Assembly (NCBI GenBank): GCA_902494035.1
Contig: CABURV010000092.1
Location: forward strand, 1 to 5,680
From: an uncultured Collinsella sp.
GTDB taxonomy: Bacteria > Actinomycetota > Coriobacteriia > Coriobacteriales > Coriobacteriaceae
Direction of reading: 5' to 3'
Length of the DNA stretch: 5,680 bases
Shown here: positions 1 through 5,680 of the stretch, one piece after another
Numbering within the stretch: position 1 is the stretch's first letter
Layout: each line of letters starts with the position of its first letter
Notes under the pieces: model-generated
Told to the model about the DNA's origin: nothing
Database searches by the model: none
Seen by the model: the letters and a program-made list of their open reading frames with translations, nothing else
Program-made: the position numbers and the translations under genes

Positions 1-953
1 GTGTTGCGCTTGGGCGCGGAGCCGTGGCTGCCGTGGTGACGCGTGCGTGCCGCGGGCGTGCCCTGGGGCTTGCCGCTGTCGCGCTTGGAGCTGGCCTGCT
101 TAGGCGGGATGCCGCCGGCCTTGAGGATTTGCACCTCGCGGTCGGTGAGCTCGCGCCACGAGCCCTTGGCCACATCCTTGAGCTCCAGGCCGGCAAAGTT
201 GCTGCGATGCAGGCGGATCACCGGGTGGTGGATCTTGCCCAGCATGCGCTTGACCTGGTTCTTACGACCCTCGCGGATGATGACCTCCACGGCGGTGGTG
301 CCGGGCTTGACGCCCTGCGGAGCCACGGCCTCGGCTTCGCGAGCGGTGATGACGCGGCAGATTGCCGGCTGGCATAGGCCGTCGTCGAGCTCGATGCCAC
401 GACGCAGCGGCGTGAGGTCGCGGTCGGACAGTTCGCCGTCCACGAGTGCCTGGTAGGTCTTGTAGACGTGTTTGCTCGGGTGCAGCAGGTCCTGCGACAG
501 GTCGCCGTCGGTGGTAAAGAGCAAAAGGCCCGTGGTGTCGCGGTCCAGGCGGCCCACCGGGAACAGGCCCGGAAATCGGTCGCGGGGAACCAGGTCCGCC
601 ACACAGGGACGCTCCTGCGGGTCGCTCATGGTGGTGAGATAGCCGGTCGGCTTGTAGAGCATCAGGTACACGGCGCCCTGGTCGAGCTTAACGGGCATGC
701 CGTCGACCTCGATATGATCGCGGTCGACATCGACCTTGGTGCCCAACTCGGTCGCGACCTCGCCGTTAACCGTCACTCGGCCGGCGGTCATCAGGTCCTC
801 CGACCCGCGGCGGCTCGCCACGCCTGCGCGCGCCAAAAAGCGCTGCAGGCGCATGGTGTGCGGATAGACGGGCTGGGCGTCGGACTTGTGCACATCCGCG
901 TTGGGCGCCGCAGCGCCGGTGCGCATCTCCCCTGTCTCGTTAGTCTTCGTCAT
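1..953 (-). CDS. rluB: 23S rRNA pseudouridine synthase, RluB type (S4 domain plus RsuA/RluB catalytic domain); 3' end outside window
   Basis: This frame was translated by hand from ATG 953-951. It stays open for 317 codons to the left edge, so the C-terminus is missing. Family knowledge: RsuA/RluB/RluE/RluF enzymes isomerise a specific uridine in rRNA; RluB acts on 23S helix 89 (U2605 in E. coli). Seen: an S4 RNA-binding domain at about residues 34-86 (MRLQRFLARAGVASRR onward); the catalytic motif GRLDRDTTGLLLFTTDG at 134-150 with presumed nucleophile Asp137; YKTYQALVDG at 164-173; and the conserved REGRKNQVKRML at 227-238. Residues from about 285 form a basic, low-complexity tail rich in Lys, Arg, His, Ser and Gly, common in this family. 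The first 33 residues are a polar extension before S4. The start is supported by GGAGG six bases upstream; ATGs at residues 10 and 34 are less well placed. The gene overlaps the end of scpB by 14 nt, suggesting translational coupling. The RluB rather than RsuA assignment rests on length, tail and the scpAB context. Confidence 0.93.
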   Translation of the reverse strand, partial: MTKTNETGEMRTGAAAPNADVHKSDAQPVYPHTMRLQRFLARAGVASRRGSEDLMTAGRVTVNGEVATELGTKVDVDRDHIEVDGMPVKLDQGAVYLMLYKPTGYLTTMSDPQERPCVADLVPRDRFPGLFPVGRLDRDTTGLLLFTTDGDLSQDLLHPSKHVYKTYQALVDGELSDRDLTPLRRGIELDDGLCQPAICRVITAREAEAVAPQGVKPGTTAVEVIIREGRKNQVKRMLGKIHHPVIRLHRSNFAGLELKDVAKGSWRELTDREVQILKAGGIPPKQASSKRDSGKPQGTPAARTRHHGSHGSAPKRN

Positions 954-1668
954 GCGTATCCTCCGCAGTGTCGTCGGTGGACAGCGTTTCCTCGCCGCCG
1001 ACTGCCTCGACATCATCAATATCGGTATCGAGCAGCTCACGTTCTTCGTCCAGGTCCTCGGCCTGCTCCTCGAGCGTGGACTGAATGCTGCGGCCGCTCA
1101 GGCGCTCGCGTATAAACTGGCGCGACTGCTCGTCGGGGGCAAACTGCTCCAGATCGGGCAGGTCGCGGGTGGAGCGCAGACCGAATTTTTCCAAGAAGGC
1201 GTTGGTCGTGCCGTAGATGATGGCCTGACCGCGCTCGGGGTCGCGGCCGAACTCGCGCACCAGGCCCTTGTCCACGAGCGACGCAATAACGCCGTCGGAG
1301 TTGACACCGCGGATGCCCTTGACCACCTCGCGCGTGACGGGCTGGTGGTAGGCGATAACGGCCAGGGTCTCGAGCGCCGCCTGCGACAGTTTTTGCGTGT
1401 CCCAGCTCAGCACATAGGCCTCGACCACATCGTGGTAGGCGGGGTGCGTGAACAGGCGCCAGCCACCGGCGACTTCGCGCAGCTGAAAGCCGCGGTTGGC
1501 CTCCTCATACTCAACTTTGAGCTCGGCCAAAAGCGACGCGCACTCGCCGGGGGCGATATCCAGCGCACCTGCCAGGGCGGGTGCGCTCACGGGGTCGCTC
1601 GACACCAGCAGCAGCGCCTCGAGGGCTCCTTTGAGGCTGTTGGCCTCCAGCGTGGAAAGGGTTGACAT
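940..1668 (-). CDS. scpB: Segregation and condensation protein ScpB
   Basis: The product has 242 residues. Family knowledge: ScpB is a dimeric winged-helix (kite) protein that binds the middle of ScpA, and with SMC forms the complex that compacts and segregates newly replicated chromosomes in the cytoplasm. Seen: a first winged-helix region at about residues 10-80 (SLKGALEALLLVSSDPVS, then GGWRLFTHPAY), and a second at about 93-165 carrying the family hallmarks LSQAALETLAVIAYHQPVTR, IRGVNSDGVI and IIYGTTNAFLEKFGL, closing with DLPDLEQF. From about residue 199 the protein becomes a strongly acidic tail ending in THDED, typical in kind but long. ATG 1668-1666 has AGGAG eight bases upstream, overlapping the scpA stop; the gap to scpA is 11 nt. 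The last codons overlap the start of rluB in another frame. The assignment is firm. Confidence 0.96.
   Translation of the reverse strand: MSTLSTLEANSLKGALEALLLVSSDPVSAPALAGALDIAPGECASLLAELKVEYEEANRGFQLREVAGGWRLFTHPAYHDVVEAYVLSWDTQKLSQAALETLAVIAYHQPVTREVVKGIRGVNSDGVIASLVDKGLVREFGRDPERGQAIIYGTTNAFLEKFGLRSTRDLPDLEQFAPDEQSRQFIRERLSGRSIQSTLEEQAEDLDEERELLDTDIDDVEAVGGEETLSTDDTAEDTHDED
960..964 (-). promoter_or_regulatory. Ribosome binding site of rluB inside the scpB coding region
   Basis: GGAGG on the minus strand with a six-base spacer to ATG 953-951. It is embedded in the codons of the acidic ScpB tail and supports a 14-nt overlap between scpB and rluB with coupled translation. Confidence 0.8.
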
Positions 1669-1679
1669 GGTTGCCGCTC

Positions 1680-2492
1680 CTATTCGGTGAGCTCGGGGCC
1701 CTCGCCGGGCACGTATGCCTCGGCCCCCTCGACTCGGTTGATGCAGATGGTTCCAAAGATCTCGTCCTGGCTCAGCATGAGCGAGCCGCGCTTGGCGAGT
1801 TCGAGCATGGCCAGGAAGGTGACGACGAGCTGCTCGGTGGTGGCGTCGCCGTCCAACAGCTCGCGGAAGGTGCAGGTTTGATGCGCTATGGTAAAGCGGT
1901 CGACCGAGGCCACCGTCAGGTCGAGCGGCACGCGATGCGGTGCCACGTGCTCGGCCTCCAGCAGGAAGGTCTGGCGCTTACCGTCCAGGTCGGCGCAGAT
2001 GACGGCCAGGCCGCGCAGCGTGATGCCGGCCAGGTAGTCGGGCATAAGGCCCAAAAACTCGGGGTCGGGGCCGGCCACGCGCGGATGCATGCGGCTCTCG
2101 GCCTGCATGCGCGCGCCAAGGGCTGCCGCCGCGCCCTTAAACTGCTTGTAGGCGATCAGGCGCTGGATCAAGACCTCGCGCAGGGCATCGCCGTCAAGCG
2201 TGCTGAGCTCCTCAAGGTCTTCGTCGAACTCGTCATCGTCGTCATCGACTTTGCGCGGGGCCTCCTGCGGCACCAGAGAGGCGGCCTTGATGTCCAAAAG
2301 GGTTGCCGCGACCAGCAAAAAGTCGCTCGCCACGTCCAGGTCCAGCGCCTCGATGCGCTCGGCCTCGGCAAGGTACTGCTCGGCCACCTCACTGATCGAG
2401 ATGGCGCCGATATCTACTTTTTGGCGGGTTACCAGCTGCAGCAGCAGGTCGAACGGTCCGCTGTAGACCTGCGTCGACACGCGATACGACAT
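1680..2492 (-). CDS. scpA: Segregation and condensation protein ScpA (kleisin)
   Basis: The product has 270 residues, within the usual family range. Family knowledge: ScpA is the kleisin that bridges the two SMC heads, its N-terminal domain binding the SMC neck and its C-terminal winged helix the opposite head, with a ScpB dimer on its middle. Seen: the N-terminal signature YSGPFDLLLQLVTRQKVDI at residues 10-28; the conserved helix ASDFLLVAATLLDIKAASL at 55-73; a very acidic stretch at 83-96 with a run of five Asp; and a C-terminal winged helix at about 215-255 (VVTFLAMLELAKRG, then EIFGTICI). The acidic stretch lies at the usual variable joint between the N-terminal domain and the ScpB-binding middle. 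ATG 2492-2490 follows an almost ideal Shine-Dalgarno, AAAGGAGGT, ending five to six bases before the start. scpB follows after 11 nt. An 84-bp gap separates it from the protease gene upstream, so it may have its own transcription or RNA-level control. Confidence 0.96.
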   Translation of the reverse strand: MSYRVSTQVYSGPFDLLLQLVTRQKVDIGAISISEVAEQYLAEAERIEALDLDVASDFLLVAATLLDIKAASLVPQEAPRKVDDDDDEFDEDLEELSTLDGDALREVLIQRLIAYKQFKGAAAALGARMQAESRMHPRVAGPDPEFLGLMPDYLAGITLRGLAVICADLDGKRQTFLLEAEHVAPHRVPLDLTVASVDRFTIAHQTCTFRELLDGDATTEQLVVTFLAMLELAKRGSLMLSQDEIFGTICINRVEGAEAYVPGEGPELTE

Positions 2493-2497
2493 CTTCG

Positions 2498-2506
2498 ACC
2501 TCCTTT
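2498..2506 (-). promoter_or_regulatory. Strong ribosome binding site of scpA
   Basis: AAAGGAGGT on the minus strand matches eight of nine positions of the ideal anti-Shine-Dalgarno complement, and its GGAGG core ends six bases before ATG 2492-2490. It is the strongest such site in the window. Confidence 0.85.
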
Positions 2507-2542
2507 GACGGCGCCTTCGCGGCGCGGTTTGGGTGCATGTTG

Positions 2543-2561
2543 CGACCGTTTTACACGGTCG
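2543..2561 (-). repeat. Perfect 7-bp inverted repeat in the protease-scpA gap
   Basis: On the minus strand CGACCGT, five-base spacer GTAAA, ACGGTCG. It lies in the 84-bp gap between the protease stop (2577) and scpA, the only sizeable gene-free stretch inside the cluster. No T tract follows in either direction, so it is not a canonical terminator. It could be an operator, an RNA processing or stabilising hairpin, or chance. I see no convincing -35/-10 pair next to it. Confidence 0.5.
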
Positions 2562-2576
2562 ACCTGTAAGTTTACC

Positions 2577-3260
2577 TTAGATGCCGGCGATTGCGAAGTT
2601 GAGCAGCTGCTCAGCAAGCGGATACACGGTAACGTCGAAATAGCGGCCGATTACATCGATGCCGGTCCACATAGGCAGCAGGTATAGAACCAGGATGAGT
2701 ATGGGCATAGCGTATTGCTGCAGACGGTAATAGTTGTTGAGCGCCGTGCCCTTGAGGAAGGGCACGATGATCGACGAGCCATCAAGCGGCGGAATCGGAA
2801 TGAGGTTAAAGAACGCGAGCGACAGGTTGACCACGATAAACGTGGCGCCGAAGTTCATGATCTGCGACGCCACGGCAAAGGACATGCTGGCGTAGAGATT
2901 GCCGTACGTTGCGTGCATGAGGGCGGCCGCGAGGCATGCGAGTGCGATGTTCGACGCGGGGCCGGCCACGCTCACCAGGACCTCGTCGCGCTTGGGGTGC
3001 TTGAGGTTGTTGAGGTAGACGGGCACGGGCTTGGCAAAGGCGAACACCGGGCCACCGGCTGCGAGCATGAGCAGTGGCAGGATGATGGTGCCGAACGGGT
3101 CGATATGGTTGAGCGGGTTGAGTGACACGCGGCCGCGCGAACGGGCTGTCTTATCGCCGAGTGCCCAGGCCGCGGCGGCGTGCGCACTTTCGTGGATGAC
3201 GATGCCCACGATGACGGCGACGGCGCTGGCGAGCAGGTTCATGATGTAGCTGCTGGACAT
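2577..3260 (-). CDS. Site-2 protease family membrane metalloprotease (M50, minimal YwhC-like type)
   Basis: The product has 227 residues. Family knowledge: M50 proteases cut substrates within the membrane using a zinc held by HExxH and a distal Asp; this short class lacks the PDZ domain of RseP and has no well-defined substrate. Seen: HESAH at residues 23-27 in the first hydrophobic segment, giving zinc ligands His23 and His27 and catalytic Glu24; the class-typical RGRVSLNPLNHIDPFGTI at 42-59; AKPVPV at 76-81; AGPASNIALA at 99-108; and NLIPIPPLDGS at 152-162 supplying the third ligand, Asp160. Hydrophobic segments lie at about 8-24, 56-75, 95-117, 135-156 and 182-200. All catalytic residues are present, so it should be active. 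ATG 3260-3258 follows GGGGAG, which overlaps the TAG stop of the preceding small gene; the gap is nine bases. No PDZ insert is present, which argues against RseP/RasP. The substrate cannot be inferred from this window. Confidence 0.93.
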   Translation of the reverse strand: MSSSYIMNLLASAVAVIVGIVIHESAHAAAAWALGDKTARSRGRVSLNPLNHIDPFGTIILPLLMLAAGGPVFAFAKPVPVYLNNLKHPKRDEVLVSVAGPASNIALACLAAALMHATYGNLYASMSFAVASQIMNFGATFIVVNLSLAFFNLIPIPPLDGSSIIVPFLKGTALNNYYRLQQYAMPILILVLYLLPMWTGIDVIGRYFDVTVYPLAEQLLNFAIAGI

Positions 3261-3269
3261 GGCGCTCCC

Positions 3270-3566
3270 CTAGCGGACGCGGCGCGAGGCGCGCGTGAGC
3301 AGGTAGTCAGCTACAAACAGGATGACGGCCACGATGGCGTAATCCAAGCGGAAAACGCCGCCAAAGGGTGAGGTGATGACGCCGTAGCCGGCGATGGCGC
3401 TCGGCAGTGCGCGAGAAAGCTCAACGACAAAGCCGACAATCTGCAGTTTGGCGGTGAGGCCGCTAAAGCACAGCAGCACGGTCATCGCGCTCATAAAGAT
3501 GCCGCAGATGCGACAGGCGATGGCGATGACGCTCATCGCCACGGCAGCGGCCTTACGAGAATTCAC
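3270..3566 (-). CDS. Small two-helix integral membrane protein of unknown function (GTG start)
   Basis: I do not recognise this 98-residue protein. The frame can be extended upstream to an ATG at 3686, but that part lies entirely inside the ABC-F gene and reads as Ser/Arg/Pro-rich frame-shadow sequence. GTG 3566-3564 is the better start: AGAGGAG sits seven bases upstream, and the protein then begins NSRKAAAVAM. Seen: a strong hydrophobic helix at about residues 8-36, a moderately hydrophobic stretch at 41-63 (LQIVGFVVELSRALP), a loop GVITSPFGGVFRLD, a second strong helix at about 75-91 (YAIVAVILFVADYLL), and a basic end TRASRRVR. Positive charge at both ends predicts N-in, C-in topology. The start overlaps the ABC-F stop by 14 nt, and nine bases separate its stop from the protease ATG, so it is embedded in the operon and probably translationally coupled. 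It could be an accessory of the protease or unrelated; no catalytic motif is visible. Confidence 0.75.
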   Translation of the reverse strand: MNSRKAAAVAMSVIAIACRICGIFMSAMTVLLCFSGLTAKLQIVGFVVELSRALPSAIAGYGVITSPFGGVFRLDYAIVAVILFVADYLLTRASRRVR

Positions 3567-5586
3567 GCGCGGTCTCCTCTTCGATCTGGGTGGAAAGCTC
3601 CAACCATTCGTCCTCGAGCTTAGGTAGCTCTTGCTTAAGGCCGTTATATTCCCCCAGCGCGGCGTTGAACTTATCCTGATCGGCATAAAGCTCTTCGCTT
3701 GCCATCAATTCCATAAGCTCGTCATAGCGGGCGCGCTTTTTGTCGAGCTCCGTCTCGATCTTCTTAAGCTGGTTGCGCACGCCCTTGAGCTTTTTGTTGA
3801 GCGCAGCGCGGGCCTGGGCTTCGGCGCGCTTTTGCTCCTTGGTCTTTTTGCCCTCGGCAGGCTTAGGCGCCGCGGCGGGGGTGTCGGCCTGGGCGGCGCT
3901 GGCTTTGGTGGACTTGGCCGCGGCAGGTGCGCTATCCCCTGCCGCCTCGGCGGCGGCGCGGGCTGCGAGGTCCTCGCGCTTGTAGAGGTAGTAGTCGTAG
4001 TCGCCGTCATAGACTGTGACCTTGCCATCGCGGATGTCGATGATGCGATTGGCCACGGCGCGTACCAGGTGCTCATCGTGGCTGATCAGCACGATGCTAC
4101 CGGGGAAGTTTTGCAGGGCGTTCTCGAGCATGTCCACCGAGTCGATGTCAAGGTGGTTGGTGGGCTCGTCCAGGCACAGGAGCGCCTCGGGGGCCACAAG
4201 CATCTTGGCGAGCGCCAGACGCGCCTTTTCGCCGCCGGAGAGGACGCGCACCTGCTTTTCGATGGAATCGTTGTCGCTAAACAGGAAGGCGCCCAGCAGG
4301 CTGCGCTGCTGCGGTACGGTCCACTTGGGCGTGACGGTGTCGATCTCTTGCAGGACGGTGTTGGACTCGGTCATGCCCTCGAGCGCATGCTGGGCATAGT
4401 AGGCGACGCCGACGTTGGTTCCCAGGTCGCGGGTGCCGGTGGTGGGCGGCTCCAGACCGGCGAGGATCTTCATGAGCGTGGACTTGCCGGCGCCGTTAGG
4501 GCCGACGAGTGCCACGTGCTCGCCGCGGTAGAGCTTGAGGTCGATGTCGCTGTAGATGTGCTTGTTGCCGTAGGACTTGGACACGCCCTCCAGGCCGACG
4601 ACCATGTCGCCGGAGCGCGGCGGGTCAGGGAACTTAAAGTCGATGTGCTTGTGGCCCTCGGGCAGGATGACAAGTTCCTTTTTAATCTGCTCGATCTTGC
4701 GGATGCGCTCCTGCGCCTGGGCGGCCTTGGTGGGCTTGTAGCGGAACTTGTCAACGAAGACCTGCATGTGGGCGATGTCGCGCTCCTGAGCGGCACGCTT
4801 GGCACGCATCTGCTCCAGGTTGTCCTCGCGCTGTTTAAGGTAGCTGCTGTAGTTGCCGGTGTAGGTGGTCACGCGGCGGTTCTCGAGCGCGGCCACGTGG
4901 TCGACGCAGGCGTCCATAAAGGCTCGGTCGTGGCTGACGATGAGGACGGCGCCGTCGTAGTTAGCGATAAAGCCGCGCAGCCATTGGACGCTTTCGAGGT
5001 CCAGGTGGTTGGTGGGCTCGTCTAGAAGCAGCAGGTCGGGGTGGCGCAGGAAGAGCTTGGCCAGCGCGATGCGCATCTGCCAGCCGCCCGAGAACTCGGA
5101 GCACGGGCGCTCAAAGTCGGTGACCTTAAAGCCCAGACCGGACAGGATCTTGCGCGCGTTGCTCTCGAGCTCGTAGCCGCCCAGGTGCTCAAAGCGGTCC
5201 TGGACCTGTCCGTACTCGTTGAGGAGCGCGTCGACATCCTTCCCCTGTTCGGAGAGCTCGGTGATCTGGGCCTGCAGCTCGTTGGCGCGCTCGCCCATGC
5301 GGCGAATTTCCTTGGCGGCCGCCATGACCTCGGCAAGGATGGTGGTGTCCTTGTGCTCCAGGTTGGTTTCCTGCTCTAGGTAGCCTACCTGGCAGTCCTT
5401 TGCGTACTGGATCTGGCCGGCGTCGGGGCTGTCGATGCCCATGATGATCTTGAGCATGGTGGTTTTGCCGGCGCCGTTGGGTCCCACGAGCGCAAAACGC
5501 TCGCCGGGGTTGATCTGGAAGGACGCGCCACTAAAGAGGACGCGCGCGCCGAAGCTTTTTTCGATCTTGTCGACCAGGAGGATCAT
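3553..5586 (-). CDS. ABC-F family ATP-binding cassette protein (YheS/YdiF/Uup-like), ribosome-associated ATPase
   Basis: The product has 677 residues: two ABC ATPase domains in one chain and no membrane helices. Family knowledge: ABC-F proteins are soluble and bind the ribosomal E site to relieve stalled states or, in some branches, give resistance to ribosome-targeting antibiotics. Seen in domain 1: Walker A GPNGAGKTT at 35-43, Q-loop Gln72, signature FSGGWQ at 165-170, Walker B LLLLDEPTNHLD at 185-196 with catalytic Glu190, and switch His219. Domain 2: Walker A at 362-370, Q-loop Gln399, LSGGEK at 449-454, LDEPTNHLD at 472-480 with Glu474, and His503. The interdomain linker at about 250-320 contains FRYKPTKAAQAQERIRKIEQ, the P-site tRNA-interaction region. 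Residues 545-590 form an Ala/Pro/Lys-rich spacer, then a charged coiled coil (about 590-675) like the C-terminal arm of Uup, YheS and YdiF. All catalytic residues are intact. ATG 5586-5584 has AAAGG seven bases upstream. FSGGWQ favours YheS/YdiF, but a housekeeping or resistance role cannot be decided here. Confidence 0.95.
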   Translation of the reverse strand: MILLVDKIEKSFGARVLFSGASFQINPGERFALVGPNGAGKTTMLKIIMGIDSPDAGQIQYAKDCQVGYLEQETNLEHKDTTILAEVMAAAKEIRRMGERANELQAQITELSEQGKDVDALLNEYGQVQDRFEHLGGYELESNARKILSGLGFKVTDFERPCSEFSGGWQMRIALAKLFLRHPDLLLLDEPTNHLDLESVQWLRGFIANYDGAVLIVSHDRAFMDACVDHVAALENRRVTTYTGNYSSYLKQREDNLEQMRAKRAAQERDIAHMQVFVDKFRYKPTKAAQAQERIRKIEQIKKELVILPEGHKHIDFKFPDPPRSGDMVVGLEGVSKSYGNKHIYSDIDLKLYRGEHVALVGPNGAGKSTLMKILAGLEPPTTGTRDLGTNVGVAYYAQHALEGMTESNTVLQEIDTVTPKWTVPQQRSLLGAFLFSDNDSIEKQVRVLSGGEKARLALAKMLVAPEALLCLDEPTNHLDIDSVDMLENALQNFPGSIVLISHDEHLVRAVANRIIDIRDGKVTVYDGDYDYYLYKREDLAARAAAEAAGDSAPAAAKSTKASAAQADTPAAAPKPAEGKKTKEQKRAEAQARAALNKKLKGVRNQLKKIETELDKKRARYDELMELMASEELYADQDKFNAALGEYNGLKQELPKLEDEWLELSTQIEEETAREFS
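3574..3580 (-). promoter_or_regulatory. Ribosome binding site deciding the GTG start of the small membrane protein
   Basis: AGAGGAG on the minus strand lies inside the last codons of the ABC-F gene, seven bases before GTG 3566-3564. It decides the start in favour of the 98-residue form over the longer frame from 3686. Confidence 0.75.
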
Positions 5587-5617
5587 GGTGCCGCCTTTGA
5601 CCTTGTGTTCCTATATG

Positions 5618-5646
5618 AAAAAAGGCCCCAACTTGCGTTGGAGCCT
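5618..5646 (-). terminator. Intrinsic terminator after the tRNA/tmRNA gene
   Basis: Read on the minus strand, AGGCTCCAAC, loop GCAA, then GTTGGGGCCT form a ten-base-pair stem with a single G-U pair and a GNRA-type tetraloop, followed directly by six T residues (complement of 5618-5623). It lies 13-15 bases downstream of the RNA 3' end and 31 bases upstream of the ABC-F start. There is no T tract on the plus-strand side, so it acts leftward only. It should end the RNA transcript and insulate the protein operon. Confidence 0.9.
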
Positions 5647-5659
5647 CATTCAATGCTCG

Positions 5660-5680
5660 GGTGGAGACGAGGGGGATCGA
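5660..5680 (-). tRNA. 3' end of a tRNA (Ala-like acceptor) or of tmRNA; cut by window edge
   Basis: On the minus strand from 5680 the sequence fits the end of a tRNA: T-loop remainder TCGATC (positions 55-60), T-stem strand CCCCT, acceptor strand CGTCTCC, discriminator A at 5662, then CC. The next base is C, so a full CCA is not encoded. T at acceptor position 70 would give the G3-U70 pair of alanyl acceptors if the missing 5' strand is GGGGACG, which is also how some tmRNAs begin. TTCGATC, with C at position 60, looks slightly more like a tRNA than the usual tmRNA loop (TTCGAYT). If position 3 is A, a tRNA-Tyr would also fit. A strong terminator follows. The structure of the 3' end is clear, but its identity is not. 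Confidence 0.6.

Noticed and set aside
218..604. Minus-strand open frame from 604 inside the rluB region
   Set aside because: It lies in a different frame from the rluB reading, is rich in Trp, Arg, Ser and Thr, and lacks motifs. The rluB frame carries the S4 and catalytic motifs throughout.
886..1665. Plus-strand open frame (259 codons) opposite scpB
   Set aside because: It is antisense to scpB, which has clear family motifs; no independent evidence supports it.
2511..2525. Short GC-rich hairpin (GCGCC / GGCGC) upstream of the scpA ribosome site
   Set aside because: It has only five base pairs in GC-rich DNA and no T tract, so it is too weak to call as a terminator or regulator.
1662..2687. 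Plus-strand open frame (341 codons) opposite scpA
   Set aside because: It is antisense to a confidently identified scpA, has no recognisable motif and reads as a codon-bias shadow.
3567..3686. Upstream extension of the small membrane protein to ATG 3686
   Set aside because: The extension lies wholly inside the ABC-F coding region and reads as frame-shadow sequence, whereas the GTG at 3566 has a well-spaced Shine-Dalgarno.
3631..5025. Long plus-strand open frame (464 codons) opposite the ABC-F gene
   Set aside because: It mirrors the ABC-F codons in a GC-rich gene, translates to Val/Leu/Gly/Ala-rich low-complexity sequence, and has no domain motif. The minus-strand gene has complete ABC motifs.
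1..5680. CRISPR arrays, insertion sequences, attachment sites, toxin-antitoxin or defence genes
   Set aside because: No spaced direct repeats, transposase motifs or terminal inverted repeats were seen; the cluster is housekeeping in character.

Overview
The window reads as one tightly packed minus-strand gene cluster from a GC-rich bacterium (roughly 60% G+C by eye). The gene content (ScpA/ScpB, an RluB-type pseudouridine synthase, a minimal M50 protease, a YheS/YdiF-like ABC-F protein), the strong Shine-Dalgarno sites and the tRNA end without an encoded CCA all fit an actinomycetotal genome, and a gut Coriobacteriia member such as Collinsella is my best guess. That placement is inference from overall look, not from a diagnostic marker.

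Layout in transcription order (right to left on the given strand): (1) the 3' end of a tRNA or tmRNA at the right edge (about 5660-5680); (2) a strong intrinsic terminator at 5618-5646; (3) an ABC-F ATPase, 5586-3553; (4) a small two-helix membrane protein of unknown function with a GTG start, 3566-3270, overlapping the ABC-F gene by 14 nt; (5) a minimal M50 site-2-type metalloprotease, 3260-2577; (6) an 84-bp gap with a 7-bp dyad; (7) scpA, 2492-1680; (8) scpB, 1668-940; (9) an rluB-type 23S rRNA pseudouridine synthase, starting at 953 and running off the left edge with no stop in the window. That last gene is easy to miss because its stop codon lies outside the window.

The genes are joined by short gaps or 14-nt overlaps, and every start has a purine-rich Shine-Dalgarno sequence, so 5586 to 1 probably forms one or two co-transcribed units. 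The only sizeable break is before scpA. ScpA and ScpB are the non-SMC partners of the SMC chromosome-organising complex; RluB modifies 23S rRNA; ABC-F proteins act on the ribosome. The grouping therefore mixes chromosome segregation, ribosome maturation or translation, and membrane proteolysis. The order M50 - scpA - scpB - rluB recurs in several bacterial phyla.

No mobile element, CRISPR array, defence system or clearly novel system is visible. The least explained items are the 98-residue membrane protein, the dyad upstream of scpA, and the paired acidic tracts in ScpA and ScpB.
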